A program made the translations under genes and the position numbers. Below the pieces are notes generated by a model. It had not been told where the DNA came from and did no database searches. It was given only the letters and a program-made list of their open reading frames with translations. A DNA stretch of 64,000 nt from Mesorhizobium sp. WSM2240 (GTDB taxonomy: Bacteria > Pseudomonadota > Alphaproteobacteria > Rhizobiales > Rhizobiaceae): positions 4,764,501-4,828,500 of the forward strand of contig NZ_CP159253.1 in NCBI RefSeq assembly GCF_040438645.1. Direction: 5' to 3'. Numbering within the stretch: position 1 is the stretch's first letter; each line of letters begins with the position of its first letter. Positions 9,886 through 21,264 of this stretch are shown here, piece by piece.

Positions 9886-10718
9886 ATGGATATGAATCCC
9901 CAGGACGCCATGCTCGCCTTTGAGACCGGACTTGCCCGAATAACGGCGCTGCTGGTTTCGTACTCGCTTTCTGTCGTCGGCGGGGTAGTCCTTCTTGTCG
10001 TCGGCTATATCGTCGCCGGACTAGCCGAACGTTACCTGCTTTCGGGCTTAAGCCGAATTCACGGCTTCGATCCAACGCTTTGCCGGTTCTTTTCGAAGCT
10101 TGCCCGCTATGCCGTCCTTACGCTGGTCGCGGTCATGGTGCTCGGCCAGCTCGGCGTTCAGACGGCTTCGATTATCGCCGCAATTGGTACCGTCGGCCTG
10201 GCGATAGGGCTTGCGCTGCAAGGAACGCTTCAAAACATTGCCGCCGGCATCATGCTGCTTGTGCTCAGACCGTTCCGCATCGGCGAGGATGTCGAGATCG
10301 GGGCGATAGCAGGAACGATCGAGGAAATAGGGCTCTTTGCAACGCGGCTACGGACAGCGGACGGGTTTACATGCTCGCGCCGAACTCGACGTTGTGGAAC
10401 CAGCCTGTCAGAAATTTTTCCCGCAATGGCATCTGGCGCAACGACCTGACCATCCGTATCGGCAATGACCAAGATGTCGATAGGATTCGAAAAAGGCTTG
10501 TCGACCTTGCCGTCTCTGACGGGCGCATCAGGAAAGAGCTGCCGCCCACCGCGCTGGTGACCGAACTCGGGGACGATCGTGTCGGCATCACCTTGCGCTA
10601 CTGGACGTCAACCGCCGACTTCGCCGCCACCAAGCTGGATTTGAACAGACGTGTGAAGTCGGCTCTCGACGAGGAACCCAGCCGGTCAGACGCCACCAGA
10701 TCGCCTGCCGAGACATAG
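9886..10718 (+). pseudogene. mscS: Small-conductance mechanosensitive channel, frameshifted
   Basis: The first part (9886 to about 10365) encodes a normal MscS N-terminus with three membrane segments, including the pore helix region IGTVGLAIGLALQGTLQNIA. The reading frame then jumps: the expected continuation (YMLAPNSTLWNQPVRNFSRN and the cytoplasmic vestibule) is encoded one frame earlier, from about 10365 to 10718. A single missing base at the run GGGTTT near 10362-10367 would explain this, since one more G restores ADGVYMLAPN. Either the gene is broken or the base was lost in sequencing. Combined length without the shift would be about 277 residues, normal for MscS. Confidence 0.85.
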
Positions 10719-10732
10719 ACGGGAAGGCCGGC

Positions 10733-12019
10733 TCATTCCGGCTTTGGATCCTCAGAAGAAAAGGCGAGTTCGACCGGCAGCGGCGCCTGCGCGGTCATCG
10801 GCGAATAGCCGACTGCGGTTGCGTCGGCGACCCGCTCCGTGGTGAGCACGCGCCAGGCGACGAAAAGGCAGAATGCGGCGCCTATCGCGACGGCGACATA
10901 CATGAAGGATTGCGTGCCGTAGACTGCGGTAAGCACCGTTCCCAGCCCGGGCACGAGGAACCCCGACAGCGACCAGGCAAACAGCATCGTCGAAGACAGG
11001 GTGACTAGATCGTCCTTGGAGGCGCGGTCGTTGGCGTGCGCGCTCGACAGCGAGTAGATGGATTCGCTCGACCCGCTCCACACGACATAGATCGCGATCA
11101 TGATAGCCAGCGCGCTGCCGTCCATGCGGCTCGCGACGATGCCGGCCAGGACGACGAGCAGCGACGCCGCAATCAGCACATAGCGCCGGTCGGTGCGATC
11201 GGACGCCCAGCCGAGCGGAATCTGGAACAGCAGCGTGCCGAGCGGCATGGCGAACATCAGCGTCGCCACCTCCTGCTGAGAATAGCCCTTTGCGGTGGCG
11301 TGGATCGGCGCGAAACCGGCGACCATCATCGACAGGCCGCCCACGGCCAGCATGCCGGCCATGCCGACGGGCGAGATGCGCCACGCACGCCCGAGCGCCA
11401 CGGAAGCGGATTCAGGCGGAGGCGGCGGCCGCAGCCTCGTCAGCCCGACCGGAAGGATCGACAGGGCTGTGAAGGCGATGCCGATCAGCGGCGCACCCGA
11501 AGTCGTTATGTCGATGAAGCTCAACATGTACGAGCCAACACCCAGCCCGACGATGTAGCTGACATAGAAGATTGCCATAACCCGGCCGCGGATCGAATTG
11601 GCGACGACGTCGTTCAGCCAGCTCTGCGCCACGATGAACACGCCGCTGATGGCGAAGCCGTATAGCGCTCGGGCAACAATCCACAGCACCGGATAGGTGC
11701 CGGCGCCCACGAGGGCGTTGGAGAGCACGATCAGCGCCGAAAACACCATGAAGGCGCGAGCGTGGCCGACGCGGCGTACGATGCGTCCGGTCAGCAGGCA
11801 GCCGGCCATGCCGCCGGCCGACAGGCCGGTCAGGATGCTCCCGGCCCAGGTCGGCGGGAATCCTTCCGCGCCGAGCCGCACCGGTATGTAGGCGAACATC
11901 AATCCGTTGCCGACGGCGACCAGCGCAAGCGCCACGATGACGCTTGCGACCGCGATTGCCGGGGCCGGCGCATCGCGGACCTCGGTCTCGGTTGTCTGTA
12001 TCTGGTGCGCGGCGTCCAT
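10733..12019 (-). CDS. MFS transporter, YcaD-like
   Basis: 428-residue protein with about 12 hydrophobic segments in two halves separated by a Pro-rich central loop (LRPPPPPES, about residue 198-206). The family motif between TM2 and TM3 is seen as GRIVRRVGHARAF. Sequence character matches the YcaD/UMF-type major facilitator group; no substrate can be assigned. It is convergent with mscS (14-base gap) and lies downstream of nadD on the same strand with a gap of about 100 bases. Confidence 0.85.
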   Translation of the reverse strand: MDAAHQIQTTETEVRDAPAPAIAVASVIVALALVAVGNGLMFAYIPVRLGAEGFPPTWAGSILTGLSAGGMAGCLLTGRIVRRVGHARAFMVFSALIVLSNALVGAGTYPVLWIVARALYGFAISGVFIVAQSWLNDVVANSIRGRVMAIFYVSYIVGLGVGSYMLSFIDITTSGAPLIGIAFTALSILPVGLTRLRPPPPPESASVALGRAWRISPVGMAGMLAVGGLSMMVAGFAPIHATAKGYSQQEVATLMFAMPLGTLLFQIPLGWASDRTDRRYVLIAASLLVVLAGIVASRMDGSALAIMIAIYVVWSGSSESIYSLSSAHANDRASKDDLVTLSSTMLFAWSLSGFLVPGLGTVLTAVYGTQSFMYVAVAIGAAFCLFVAWRVLTTERVADATAVGYSPMTAQAPLPVELAFSSEDPKPE

Positions 12020-12117
12020 GTCGAGGCGAGCTTGCCCGCAGCACGGGGATCAGGAAGCGTCAAATACGACATCGGCGCGCGGCTGGCGCGCTGGACCGCC
12101 GGATTGGCGAGCCTGGA

Positions 12118-12720
12118 TCATCCCGGCGTGTTTTTGGCCTTCGCTCCATTGCGGATGGCGGTGGATGAAAGCGAGGAGCGCGGTCCGTGGATGAAGGTCC
12201 AGGCAGGCGCTTTCATGCGCGCAAGCCGCGGCGCGTCCGCCTCGTCGATGCGGGCATAGTCGAACGTTTTGGCCACCACGGATGACAAAAATGACAGGGT
12301 CGAGCCTGGCCGATCGATGACTGCGATCGGAAAAGTTAGCGCGATCTGCCGCCAGCGCTGCCAATGATGGAAATCGCGCAGATTGTCCGCGCCCATGATC
12401 CAGACGAAATCGACGCCGGGATTGCGCGCCTTGATCAGCGCCAGCGTATCGGCTGTGTAGCGGACATTGTGGCGCGCCTCGAAGGCTGTGACCTTGACGC
12501 GCGGATCCCGGGCGACCGCTTCGGAAAGCTTCAGGCGCTCGGAGAGCGCCGAAAGCTCGCTGGTTTTCTTCAGCGGGTTGCCGGGTGTGACGATCCACCA
12601 GAGCTGGTTGAGGCGCAACCGCCTGAGCGCGATTTCGGCGACCAGCGCATGGCCGCGATGCGGCGGGTTGAACGAGCCGCCGAACAGGCCGACCGCCATG
12701 CCCTTTTCGGCATGCGGCAT
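12118..12720 (-). CDS. nadD: Nicotinate-nucleotide adenylyltransferase
   Basis: Converts nicotinate mononucleotide to deamido-NAD in NAD synthesis. The nucleotidyltransferase motif GLFGGSFNPPHRGH lies close to the N-terminus and the C-terminal SSTAIRNG (ISSTxIR type) block is present. Start chosen at 12720 (MPHAEKGMAVGLF); alternatives at 12771 and 12699 exist, the last with an AAAGGG element just upstream. The gene follows proA at 121 bases, the usual obgE-proB-proA-nadD order of rhizobia. Confidence 0.93.
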   Translation of the reverse strand: MPHAEKGMAVGLFGGSFNPPHRGHALVAEIALRRLRLNQLWWIVTPGNPLKKTSELSALSERLKLSEAVARDPRVKVTAFEARHNVRYTADTLALIKARNPGVDFVWIMGADNLRDFHHWQRWRQIALTFPIAVIDRPGSTLSFLSSVVAKTFDYARIDEADAPRLARMKAPAWTFIHGPRSSLSSTAIRNGAKAKNTPG

Positions 12721-12841
12721 CTTTAGATGCCAGTGCGCGACGCCGGGGTAGAGTGGAGCGTCCCGGTTCAAAGCAGGCAGGTAATGTTGAGATGGGAGTG
12801 CTGCCCCTCATCCGCCTGCCGGAAAGGAAGAGCGCCGGATA

Positions 12842-14128
12842 TCACGCCCGCACCTGCCCCGAACCGCGCACCCGGTACTTGAACGAGGTCAGCTGCTCAA
12901 CGCCGACGGGCCCGCGCGCGTGCATCTTGCCGGTGGCGATGCCGATCTCCGCGCCCATGCCGAATTCTCCGCCGTCGGCGAATTGCGTCGAGGCATTATG
13001 CAGCAGGATAGCCGAGTCGATCTCGTTGAAGAACCGTTCGACGGCTCGCTCGTCCTCCGCGATAATCGCCTCGGTGTGGTGCGAGGAATATGTTTCTATA
13101 TGCTCGATTGCGCCTGAAACGCCGTCGACGAGCTTCACCGCGATGATGGCATCGAGATATTCGGTGAACCAGTCGGCCTCTGTCGCCGGCCTAGCATCCC
13201 CAAAGGCAGCAAGCACATCCGTGTCGGCATGGATCTCACAGCCTGCCGCTCTCAGCGCTTCCAGCACCGGAACGAGATGCGTCGACGCGGCTGCCCGGTC
13301 GACGAGCAGCGTCTCGGCCGCGCCGCAGATTCCGGTGCGCCGCATCTTGGCGTTGACCGCAATGGCGACCGCCATGTCGAGCTTGGCCGATTTGTCGATG
13401 TAGAGGTGACAAATGCCTTCGAGATGAGCGAAGACCGGCACGCGCGCCTCGTTCTGCACGCGCTCGACCAGGCTCCGGCCGCCGCGCGGGACGATCACGT
13501 CGAGATTGCCGGAAAGCCCCTTCAGCATCTCGCCGACCGCGGCGCGATCGGTGGTCGGCACAAGCTGGATCGCGTCGGCCGGCAGCCTCGCGGCCTTCAG
13601 ACCCTCCACTAGACAGGCGTGGATCGCCGCCGACGAGTTCAGCGAATCCGAGCCGCCGCGCAGTATCACCGGATTGCCGGCCTTGAGGCAGAGCGCGCCC
13701 GCATCGGCTGTCACATTGGGCCGGCTTTCATAGATCACGCCGACGACACCGAGCGGCGTGCGCACCCGCTCAATGTGCAGACCGTTCGGCCGGTCCCATT
13801 CGGCGATAACTTCGCCGACCGGGTCGCGGAGTTCGGCGATAGCCCTTATTCCGTCAGCCATGTCGCGAATGCGGGCCGGCGTCAGCGTCAGCCGATCCAT
13901 GAACGATGCGCCGAGACGGGCCTTTTCGCCATTTTTCAGATCGATTGCGTTGGCGGCCAGAATCTTGTCCTCGCCGCGCAGAATGGCATCGGCCATTCCG
14001 ATCAACGCCGCATGCTTGCGCTCCGCACTTGCGATGGCCAATGGCCGCGCTGCCGCTCGCGCCCGGCGGCCGATATCGGCCATCAGGGCGGCGGTGTCCT
14101 CGCGAGATTTATCATGCGTCGTCAGCAT
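12842..14128 (-). CDS. proA: Gamma-glutamyl phosphate reductase
   Basis: Second enzyme of proline synthesis, reducing gamma-glutamyl phosphate to glutamate semialdehyde with NADPH. It is an aldehyde-dehydrogenase-fold protein of 428 residues. The catalytic Cys lies in [14 protein letters not shown], and [19 protein letters not shown] is the conserved nucleotide-binding region. It starts three bases after the proB stop, so the two are co-translated. Confidence 0.96.
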   Translation of the reverse strand: MLTTHDKSREDTAALMADIGRRARAAARPLAIASAERKHAALIGMADAILRGEDKILAANAIDLKNGEKARLGASFMDRLTLTPARIRDMADGIRAIAELRDPVGEVIAEWDRPNGLHIERVRTPLGVVGVIYESRPNVTADAGALCLKAGNPVILRGGSDSLNSSAAIHACLVEGLKAARLPADAIQLVPTTDRAAVGEMLKGLSGNLDVIVPRGGRSLVERVQNEARVPVFAHLEGICHLYIDKSAKLDMAVAIAVNAKMRRTGICGAAETLLVDRAAASTHLVPVLEALRAAGCEIHADTDVLAAFGDARPATEADWFTEYLDAIIAVKLVDGVSGAIEHIETYSSHHTEAIIAEDERAVERFFNEIDSAILLHNASTQFADGGEFGMGAEIGIATGKMHARGPVGVEQLTSFKYRVRGSGQVRA

Positions 14129-14131
14129 GGC

Positions 14132-15277
14132 TCATCCTTCCGCTCGGGCTGCTTCCACCGGTTCGCGCAGGCTCACCACCAGATCGTCGCGATGGATCAT
14201 CGCCGAGCGCGCCTCGTAGCCCAGCACGGCCTCGATCTCGGCCGTCTTCAACCCGGCAATCCTTACGGCATCGGCGGCGTCGTACGCAACAAGCCCGCGC
14301 GCCATCTCGCGGCCTTCGGGCGTGAGGATCGCCACCGTGTCGCCACGCGAAAAATTGCCGCTGACCAGTTTCACGCCGGCCGGCAGCAGCGATTTGCCCG
14401 AGAGCAGCGCTCCGACCGCGCCGGCGTCGACCGTCAGCCTTCCCGCCGGCTCGAGCTGCCCCGCGATCCAGCTCTTGTAGCCTTTGACCGGATTGGCGCT
14501 CGGCCTGAACCAGGTCGCCCGCTCGCCGCGCTCGATCGCCATCAGCGGCGAGAGCCTTGTGCCCGAGGTGATGATCATCGCGGTGCCCGCGGCCGTCGCG
14601 ATCTTGCCGGCGTCGAGTTTCGTGCGCATGCCGCCGCGCGACAGCTCAGAGGCCGCCGCGCCCGCCATCGCCTCGATTTCGGGAGTGATGCGCTCGACGA
14701 CCGGAATGAATTCTGCCGACGGGTCCTGTGCAGGCGGCGCGGTGTAGAGGCCATCGATGTCGGACAGGAGCACCAGAAGGTCAGCGCCCATCATGGTCGC
14801 CACGCGCGCCGCCAGCCGGTCATTGTCGCCGTAGCGGATCTCGGACGTCGCAACCGTGTCGTTCTCGTTGATGACCGGCACCGCCTTCATCTTGAGCAGC
14901 GTCGAGATCGTCGCGCGCGCGTTCAGATAGCGGCGGCGCTCCTCGGTATCGCCGAGCGTCACCAGCACCTGGCCGGATCTCAGGCCGCAGCGCGCCAGCG
15001 CCTCCGACCACGCGCCGGCAAGTTCGATCTGCCCGACAGCGGCCGCCGCCTGGCTTTCCTCCAGTTTCAGCGCCCGCTTGCCGAGGCCGAGTACGGTGCG
15101 CCCGAGCGCGATGGCGCCGGAGGAGACGACCAGCACGTCTACCCCGCCTGCGGCGAGTGTGGAAACATCTTCGGCCAGCGAGGCAAGCCACTCGCGCTTC
15201 ACCCCGGCGGTGCGATCGACGAGCAGCGCCGAGCCGATCTTGACGGTTATGCGCCGGTATTTTTTCAGAGACTGCAT
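14132..15277 (-). CDS. proB: Glutamate 5-kinase
   Basis: First and usually feedback-inhibited enzyme of proline synthesis. An amino-acid-kinase domain covers about residues 1-260 ([11 protein letters not shown] at the N-terminus, [19 protein letters not shown]), followed by a PUA domain at about 275-370. The ATG at 15277 ([10 protein letters not shown]) gives 381 residues and a seven-base gap from obgE. The longer in-frame start at 15385 lies inside obgE and adds a basic tail unlike the family. Confidence 0.95.
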   Translation of the reverse strand: MQSLKKYRRITVKIGSALLVDRTAGVKREWLASLAEDVSTLAAGGVDVLVVSSGAIALGRTVLGLGKRALKLEESQAAAAVGQIELAGAWSEALARCGLRSGQVLVTLGDTEERRRYLNARATISTLLKMKAVPVINENDTVATSEIRYGDNDRLAARVATMMGADLLVLLSDIDGLYTAPPAQDPSAEFIPVVERITPEIEAMAGAAASELSRGGMRTKLDAGKIATAAGTAMIITSGTRLSPLMAIERGERATWFRPSANPVKGYKSWIAGQLEPAGRLTVDAGAVGALLSGKSLLPAGVKLVSGNFSRGDTVAILTPEGREMARGLVAYDAADAVRIAGLKTAEIEAVLGYEARSAMIHRDDLVVSLREPVEAARAEG

Positions 15278-15284
15278 TGCCGAC

Positions 15285-16364
<1,080 letters not shown>

Positions 16365-16426
16365 CTAGCGCAAGCGGCACCCGAGCGCGAGAGCGGAATT
16401 ATGGGGAGCGGGCCGAGGAACATGCC

Positions 16427-17293
16427 ATGAAATGCGTGAGCTACAATATCCAGTACGGCATCGGGCTCGACGACCGCTACGACATCGCGCGCATCGCCGA
16501 CGCCGTGCGCGGCGCCGATGTGATCGCGCTGCAGGAGGTGTCGCGCAACAATCCCAAGAACCAGGGCCACGACATGGTGTTGGAGATCCGCGCCGCCCTG
16601 CCCGGCTATTTTTCCGTCTACGGTCCCAATTTCGAGGCCGATATCGGCTCGCATGTGAAGGACGGACAGGCGGTGAACGTCATGTTCCAGTTCGGCAATA
16701 TGGTGCTGTCGAAATCGCCGATCCGCCTTTCGCGCAATCTGCTCCTGCCGCGCACCCGCTCCTACGGATATACGAACTTCCAACGCGGCGCGCTGGAGGC
16801 GCTGATCGACACGCCGCTCGGGCCGGTCCGCTTCTATTCCACCCATCTCGACCACCGCAGCCCCGAAGAACGGCTGGCGCAAACTCGTTTCCTGCGCGAG
16901 CGGCTGCTTAGTTACCCGCTGGAAGGCGGAGCGCTGAGCGGGCTCTCGGAAATGGGGTTCCCCGAGCCGCCACATGCCGAAGCCTTTGTCGTCATGGGCG
17001 ACTTCAACATGCTTGCGGGCTCTTCCGAATATCTGGAGATGACCGGCCGGGCAGATCATGAATTCGGCATGCCGTTGATCGCCACCCGCCCGGCCGACGC
17101 GGCCGCCCGGGTCTCGGCGGGCGAGCCGGCGACGACCTGGGTCGACCCGAAATGCCCGGAGGACAAGAGCCGCTGGAAGCGCATAGACTATGCCTTCGTC
17201 AGCGCCGGCCTGGTGGGCGGCATGCGCCGCAGCTGGGTGGACCACACTGCGACCGGCTCCGATCATCAGCCGCTGTGGATCGAACTGGAGTGA
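16427..17293 (+). CDS. Endonuclease/exonuclease/phosphatase (EEP) family protein
   Basis: 288-residue metal-dependent phosphodiesterase-fold protein. The catalytic signatures are present in order: the N-terminal SYNIQYG, the metal-binding Glu in ALQEVSR, the His in STHLDHRS, Asp/Asn in VMGDFNM, and the C-terminal SDHQPLW. No signal peptide is evident. The substrate (DNA, phospholipid or nucleotide) cannot be told from sequence. It is divergent from obgE and convergent with the GNAT gene. Confidence 0.85.
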   Translation: MKCVSYNIQYGIGLDDRYDIARIADAVRGADVIALQEVSRNNPKNQGHDMVLEIRAALPGYFSVYGPNFEADIGSHVKDGQAVNVMFQFGNMVLSKSPIRLSRNLLLPRTRSYGYTNFQRGALEALIDTPLGPVRFYSTHLDHRSPEERLAQTRFLRERLLSYPLEGGALSGLSEMGFPEPPHAEAFVVMGDFNMLAGSSEYLEMTGRADHEFGMPLIATRPADAAARVSAGEPATTWVDPKCPEDKSRWKRIDYAFVSAGLVGGMRRSWVDHTATGSDHQPLWIELE

Positions 17294-17295
17294 GC

Positions 17296-17317
17296 GGCCG
17301 GCGCGATCACGCCGGCC
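17296..17317. terminator. Hairpin between convergent genes
   Basis: A perfect 8-base inverted repeat GGCCGGCG/CGCCGGCC with a 6-base loop lies in the 34-base gap between the EEP gene and the GNAT gene. It lacks a clear T-run, so strength as an intrinsic terminator is uncertain; position favours bidirectional termination. Confidence 0.55.
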
Positions 17318-17327
17318 GTAACGCCGC

Positions 17328-17915
17328 TCACCGTCCCCAGGTCCGCAGGCTGACCCAGGTCTTGCGGTCGAGCCGGTAGCGCTCCACCGGTACCTGGCCA
17401 GCGACGATCGAGTTCAGCATGCCCTGGCCGGAATACTGGAAGCCGCATTTGTGGATGACGCGGCGCGACGCCGGGTTGATGACCCGGCACGAGACGTGCA
17501 GCACGTTGATGCCGGTGGCGCGGAAGGCGAGGTCGACCAGCGCATGCGCGGCCTCTGTCGCATAGCCGCGCTTCCAGTAGGGTTCGCCGATCCAGTAGCC
17601 GAGTTCGAGACCGCGCTCGGTGCTGTTCAGGCCGGCGCAGCCGATGAATGCGCCACTGTCGGCGAGCGTCACCGCATAAACGGCTCCCGCCGCCTGCTTT
17701 TCGGCCGATCTGGCGATGAAGGCGTGCGCCTCCGCCTCGCCGTAAGGGTGCGGCATGCGCCCCAGCATCTCGGCGACGCGGCGGTTGTCGGCCAGCACGG
17801 CGAGTTCGGCCGCGTCGTCGGCGTGCGGCGGGCGCAGCACCAGCCGCTCGGTGACCAGAACCGGGCAGTCTATCGACAGACTTTCGCCTTCGAAGTCTTC
17901 ACTTTCGGCAACCAT
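17328..17915 (-). CDS. GNAT family N-acetyltransferase (RimJ/RimL type)
   Basis: 195-residue acetyltransferase of the GCN5 fold. The N-terminal TERLVLRPPHADDAAEL and the acetyl-CoA region LGYWIGEPYWKRGYATEAAH are typical of RimJ/RimL-like members, which acetylate protein N-termini or small molecules. The acceptor cannot be predicted. It lies downstream of the rplU-rpmA terminator, so it probably has its own promoter or depends on readthrough. Confidence 0.85.
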   Translation of the reverse strand: MVAESEDFEGESLSIDCPVLVTERLVLRPPHADDAAELAVLADNRRVAEMLGRMPHPYGEAEAHAFIARSAEKQAAGAVYAVTLADSGAFIGCAGLNSTERGLELGYWIGEPYWKRGYATEAAHALVDLAFRATGINVLHVSCRVINPASRRVIHKCGFQYSGQGMLNSIVAGQVPVERYRLDRKTWVSLRTWGR

Positions 17916-17929
17916 TTTAGTCCTCCAGA

Positions 17930-17966
17930 AAAAACAAAGAAAAAGGGAGATGGCGGCCCATCTCCC
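17930..17966 (-). terminator. Intrinsic terminator of rplU-rpmA
   Basis: On the minus strand a 9-bp stem (GGGAGATGG at 17945-17953 pairing with CCATCTCCC at 17958-17966) is followed by TTTTTCTTTGTTTTTT. It sits 73 bases after the rpmA stop and fits a strong Rho-independent terminator. Confidence 0.85.
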
Positions 17967-18038
17967 CTGATCCTTTTTCTGGACTGTCCAGACACCGGTC
18001 CCCGAGATGGGTCGCCGGTGTTCTAGTCGCGGAACCGG

Positions 18039-18308
<270 letters not shown>

Positions 18309-18332
18309 TGCTGTTCTCCTTCAGTCCCGAGC

Positions 18333-18767
18333 TTATTCTTTTTCCGCCGAAGCTGCAGCCTTTTTCGGCGCAGCCTTCTTGGCGGGCTTTTCGGCGGCTT
18401 CCGCTTCCGGAGCCGCTTCCTTCTTGGCGGCGGCCTTCTTGGCCGGCTTGGCGCCACCGGTCAGGATCTCTGCGATCCGGATGGTGGTTTCATGCTGGCG
18501 ATGGCCGTGCTTGCGGCGCGAATTCTGGCGGCGGCGCTTCTTGAAGGCAATGACGGTCTTGGCGCGGCCCTGCTGGACCACTTCCGCCGTGACGGTCGCG
18601 CCTTCGACGAACGGCGCGCCGAACGTCGCATTCTCGCCTTCGCCGAAAGCCAGGACTTCGCCGAATTCGATGATATCGCCGGCTTCGCCGGCAAGTTTCT
18701 CGACCTTGATCAGGTCGTTGGCGGCGACGCGATACTGCTTGCCGCCCGTTTTGATGACTGCGAACAT
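18333..18767 (-). CDS. rplU: 50S ribosomal protein L21 with Ala/Lys-rich tail
   Basis: L21 core ([37 protein letters not shown]) is followed by an extension of about 40 residues of Ala, Lys, Pro and Glu. Such tails are common in Rhizobiales L21. The ATG at 18767 is the standard start; an in-frame ATG at 18800 would add 11 residues. First gene of the rplU-rpmA operon. Confidence 0.96.
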   Translation of the reverse strand: MFAVIKTGGKQYRVAANDLIKVEKLAGEAGDIIEFGEVLAFGEGENATFGAPFVEGATVTAEVVQQGRAKTVIAFKKRRRQNSRRKHGHRQHETTIRIAEILTGGAKPAKKAAAKKEAAPEAEAAEKPAKKAAPKKAAASAEKE

Positions 18768-19012
18768 TTTTTGCCTTTCGCTGTTCGGTCCGGCTTTCAA
18801 ACGCGCAAAGGCGATCTGGCCGTCTTTTTGTCAGTCTGCGGGGTTCAAAGTACAACCGGCGCGGAGAGGCCCCCACGCCGGAATGCTGCGTGCGTAGCCG
18901 ATGGCTTTGGCGAAGTCAAGGCGAACGGCAAATTTGCAGCCGATTGGGCCTTGTATCGGCGGCCTCCAGCCGTTATCTAGTGCGCCGCGCCGGCAACGGC
19001 CGACCATCACCC

Positions 19013-19102
19013 GGAGAGGTGGCAGAGTGGTCGAATGCACCGCACTCGAAATGCGGCATGGGTGCAAGCCCATCGGGGGTTCGAATCCCTCCCTCTCCGC
19101 CA
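19013..19102 (+). tRNA. tRNA-Ser (anticodon CGA)
   Basis: A 90-base class II tRNA: acceptor stem GGAGAGG (19013-19019) pairs with CCTCTCC (19092-19098), followed by discriminator G and encoded CCA. The anticodon stem CCGCA/TGCGG encloses loop CTCGAAA with anticodon CGA at 19047-19049. The T-arm GGTTCGAATCC and a long variable arm mark a serine tRNA. Its 3' end serves as the attachment site of the downstream element. Confidence 0.95.
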
Positions 19103-19103
19103 G
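19089..19103 (+). repeat. Attachment site core, left (attL)
   Basis: CTCCCTCTCCGCCAG, the last 14 bases of tRNA-Ser including the CCA end plus one base. It is identical to 46695-46709. Integration here leaves the tRNA gene intact. Confidence 0.85.
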
Positions 19104-19899
19104 ATGAGCGAGCTAAGCAGCTAAAAAACAACCATAAATTTCAGCACGGCTATTATCTCCCCACTTTCAACCCCACTAACGCCTTTCGCTCAGAAGCTTT
19201 GAGCGGCTTTGCACGGCAATGTCGGCTAAGAATACAGGGGCCCGTAATCCTCCCCTCACCATTACTTCGCGGCACGATCCGACAGCGCCAAAAGAGGACG
19301 CTAACCTTTGCCAGGGGTGAGAGGGCGATACTGCGTCTATCTACGGTGCTCGGGTTGCGTTGGCCGTGTGGATTACCGCCATGGCGGCGGCCAACACATT
19401 CTGTTCCGGCGTCTTGGAGAGCGACCGCAGAGGTGAGGCCTACGCCTGACCGCACTTCACAAAGCAGAAGCGTTAATCGATGGTTTAAGAATGAATGTAG
19501 CCGCACACGAAATACGTAGAGGTTGCCTGTGAAGCTCGGACTCACAGTTGAACAGCCATCCGCACCGAAACGGGCTCGAACTGGATGCTGCCAGCCGCTA
19601 GAAACGTCAGCCGCCCCGTATCAGGGGTGCCGCTTAAGACCGGATTCGGGCAGTGACTTAAAACGGACGACGGTCCGCATTCGGTCGTGCGCAGCAGCGC
19701 GTGGAAACGCCGGATGGCCTCCCGGGGGGCAGGCCAGACGCAAGAAACCCGCCGGAGGCATTGCCTGGTGCAACCGGCGGGTTTCATTCCCAAGAGAGGG
19801 GGACCCTTGGAGAACTCACGGAACTGCCCAGGCAACAGCTTGTTCCAGCTCAATTGCCGCGGCGACCGAAAGCTTGTTCCCGTGGTTGCTAGTCTCGAT
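19104..19899. other. Intergenic stretch, left end of the element
   Basis: About 800 bases without a convincing gene. Open frames here have no recognisable domain or plausible ribosome-binding site. The only structured part is hairpin repeat copy A (19734-19860) near its right end. Confidence 0.6.
19734..19860 (+). repeat. Intergenic hairpin repeat, copy A
   Basis: Order of blocks: a CCAGACGCAAGAAACCCGCC entry, a loop, the return arm CCGGCGGGTTTC, then a conserved GGGGGACCCTTGGAGAACTC block and AGCTTGTTCCAGCT. The same order recurs at 25421-25555 and 30760-30892, in the same orientation. The first half resembles an intrinsic terminator. The second half, which is not part of the hairpin, is equally conserved. 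Confidence 0.75.
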
Positions 19900-20721
19900 T
19901 CACCACTTTGCGCCGGCTTCATTCCAAACGCCGAAACGAGAGCAGCCGAGCACGTCGCGGGCTCGAACCGGGTCTACGAGGTCCGGTCTGGCGTACTGCA
20001 CCGTGGCACAGAGCGGCCAGTTAAAAAGGATCTTATAGCCGGTGGCATCCGCCCGGAGTATCACCGCAGAACCTTTTGGCAGCGTCTTGGGTGATTGTGC
20101 CGCCAGTTCTGGCATAGCAGCATTCAGCTTGACAAATTTGGCCCCTGCAAGAGCGGTTAGTTCAGCAGCATCATTCTGCTGCCGGGTTATTACCTCTTCT
20201 CGGACTCGCTCCAGGAACGTGGCGGCGGCGGCCACCTGAGGGAGGTGCGCCTCATAGGAAGCTATTAGTGCAGCGGCGGTCTCGTCGTCAGCTGGTGAGG
20301 TTGTGATGAGACCAATATCTGGCAAGGCCAACCAGGTTGCAATGGTAAGCGCGACACCCAAAAACGCGCCAATGATGCCGATGATCAGATTGTTCTTCGA
20401 GCCCAGACCGCCGGCGCCTACGTCCTGATGGAGCGACCCAATGACAGTTGGCGACGCCGTCTCGCTTGTCTCGACGGGGCGGGGATCGCTCGTTTCCGAC
20501 TCAGCATTCGCGTGACGCTGGTGATCGGCGATCATTTCCTCAAGCGCTGCGGTCACTTGCGCCGCGGCTTCGGGCCCAAACGAATCCCTATGCTTTTCTA
20601 GGAAACGTCCATTCGCGTTGCGGAGCTTGTCGTACGACTTCTCTATATTGTCGGACTCTGGGTCTTCAATCGAAGATACCGCGCGGCGGAGAGTTTCCGT
20701 GTATTTTTGTATATCTAACAT
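19900..20721 (-). CDS. Single-pass membrane protein of unknown function
   Basis: 273 residues, not recognised as a named family. Residues 1-70 are charged and probably helical, 71-110 form a polar linker, 111-133 are a clear transmembrane helix (NLIIGIIGAFLGVALTIATW), and the C-terminal domain of about 135 residues would be periplasmic. The gene sits upstream (in minus-strand order downstream) of the acyltransferase gene but is separated by 540 bases and a plus-strand gene, so co-transcription is doubtful. An accessory role at the envelope is inference only. Confidence 0.7.
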   Translation of the reverse strand: MLDIQKYTETLRRAVSSIEDPESDNIEKSYDKLRNANGRFLEKHRDSFGPEAAAQVTAALEEMIADHQRHANAESETSDPRPVETSETASPTVIGSLHQDVGAGGLGSKNNLIIGIIGAFLGVALTIATWLALPDIGLITTSPADDETAAALIASYEAHLPQVAAAATFLERVREEVITRQQNDAAELTALAGAKFVKLNAAMPELAAQSPKTLPKGSAVILRADATGYKILFNWPLCATVQYARPDLVDPVRARDVLGCSRFGVWNEAGAKW

Positions 20722-21020
20722 TTTGGGACAACGTTGAGGGGCCAGTCGATCTCAGGGCTATGCCCCGGCGCTACCTCAGTAGCCTAGCTCTCCCCCAAAG
20801 AGAAGCTCGTGGGCTTGGTCCAGTTCGCCATGTGTTCAAGTCTGAAAAGCGCAACACGTTCCGACGCGCTTCGGCCTTTGGATCGCCGTGATGCCGCGTG
20901 CACCATACCATTTCCTCCGACCCAATGTCGCCACAACAAGGGAGCACGCGGCGCATTCAATGTCCGACCTTGGCTGGCGCTATCGTAGGACATTTTCGGC
21001 CTTTGCGAGCGAATGATGGC

Positions 21021-21218
21021 ATGAATTTCCGGAGAGAACAGTGCCCCGACGAATCAGAGTGGCAGGAATTCACGCCATCGCTAAAGCCGGTTGTCACAAT
21101 CGAAGGTCAGCGGACCTATGATCCCGTGATGCGCCGCAAAAAGGCTGACGGAACATGGGAGTACCGGCGAATGACCGAAGAGGAAGCCAAGGAATATGCG
21201 GCCAGGGAAATTTGGTGA
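21021..21218 (+). CDS. Small conserved-type hypothetical protein
   Basis: 65 residues beginning MNFRREQCPDES and ending TEEEAKEYAAREIW; acidic and Arg/Lys rich, no membrane segment, no known domain. The ATG at 21021 is preferred over an in-frame ATG at 20898, because the extension is low-quality sequence that overlaps likely promoter DNA of the divergent gene. The composition and codon pattern look coding, and the frame is closed shortly before the acyltransferase gene ends. Confidence 0.55.
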   Translation: MNFRREQCPDESEWQEFTPSLKPVVTIEGQRTYDPVMRRKKADGTWEYRRMTEEEAKEYAAREIW

Positions 21219-21264
21219 TCGGCACTGGGCCTTCGGGAGAATGGAACTACGCCGGGATAGCTGT

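Noticed and set aside
19153..19545. 130-residue minus-strand frame beside tRNA-Ser
   Set aside because: No recognisable features and no ribosome-binding site; lies in a region with stops in all coding-like frames.
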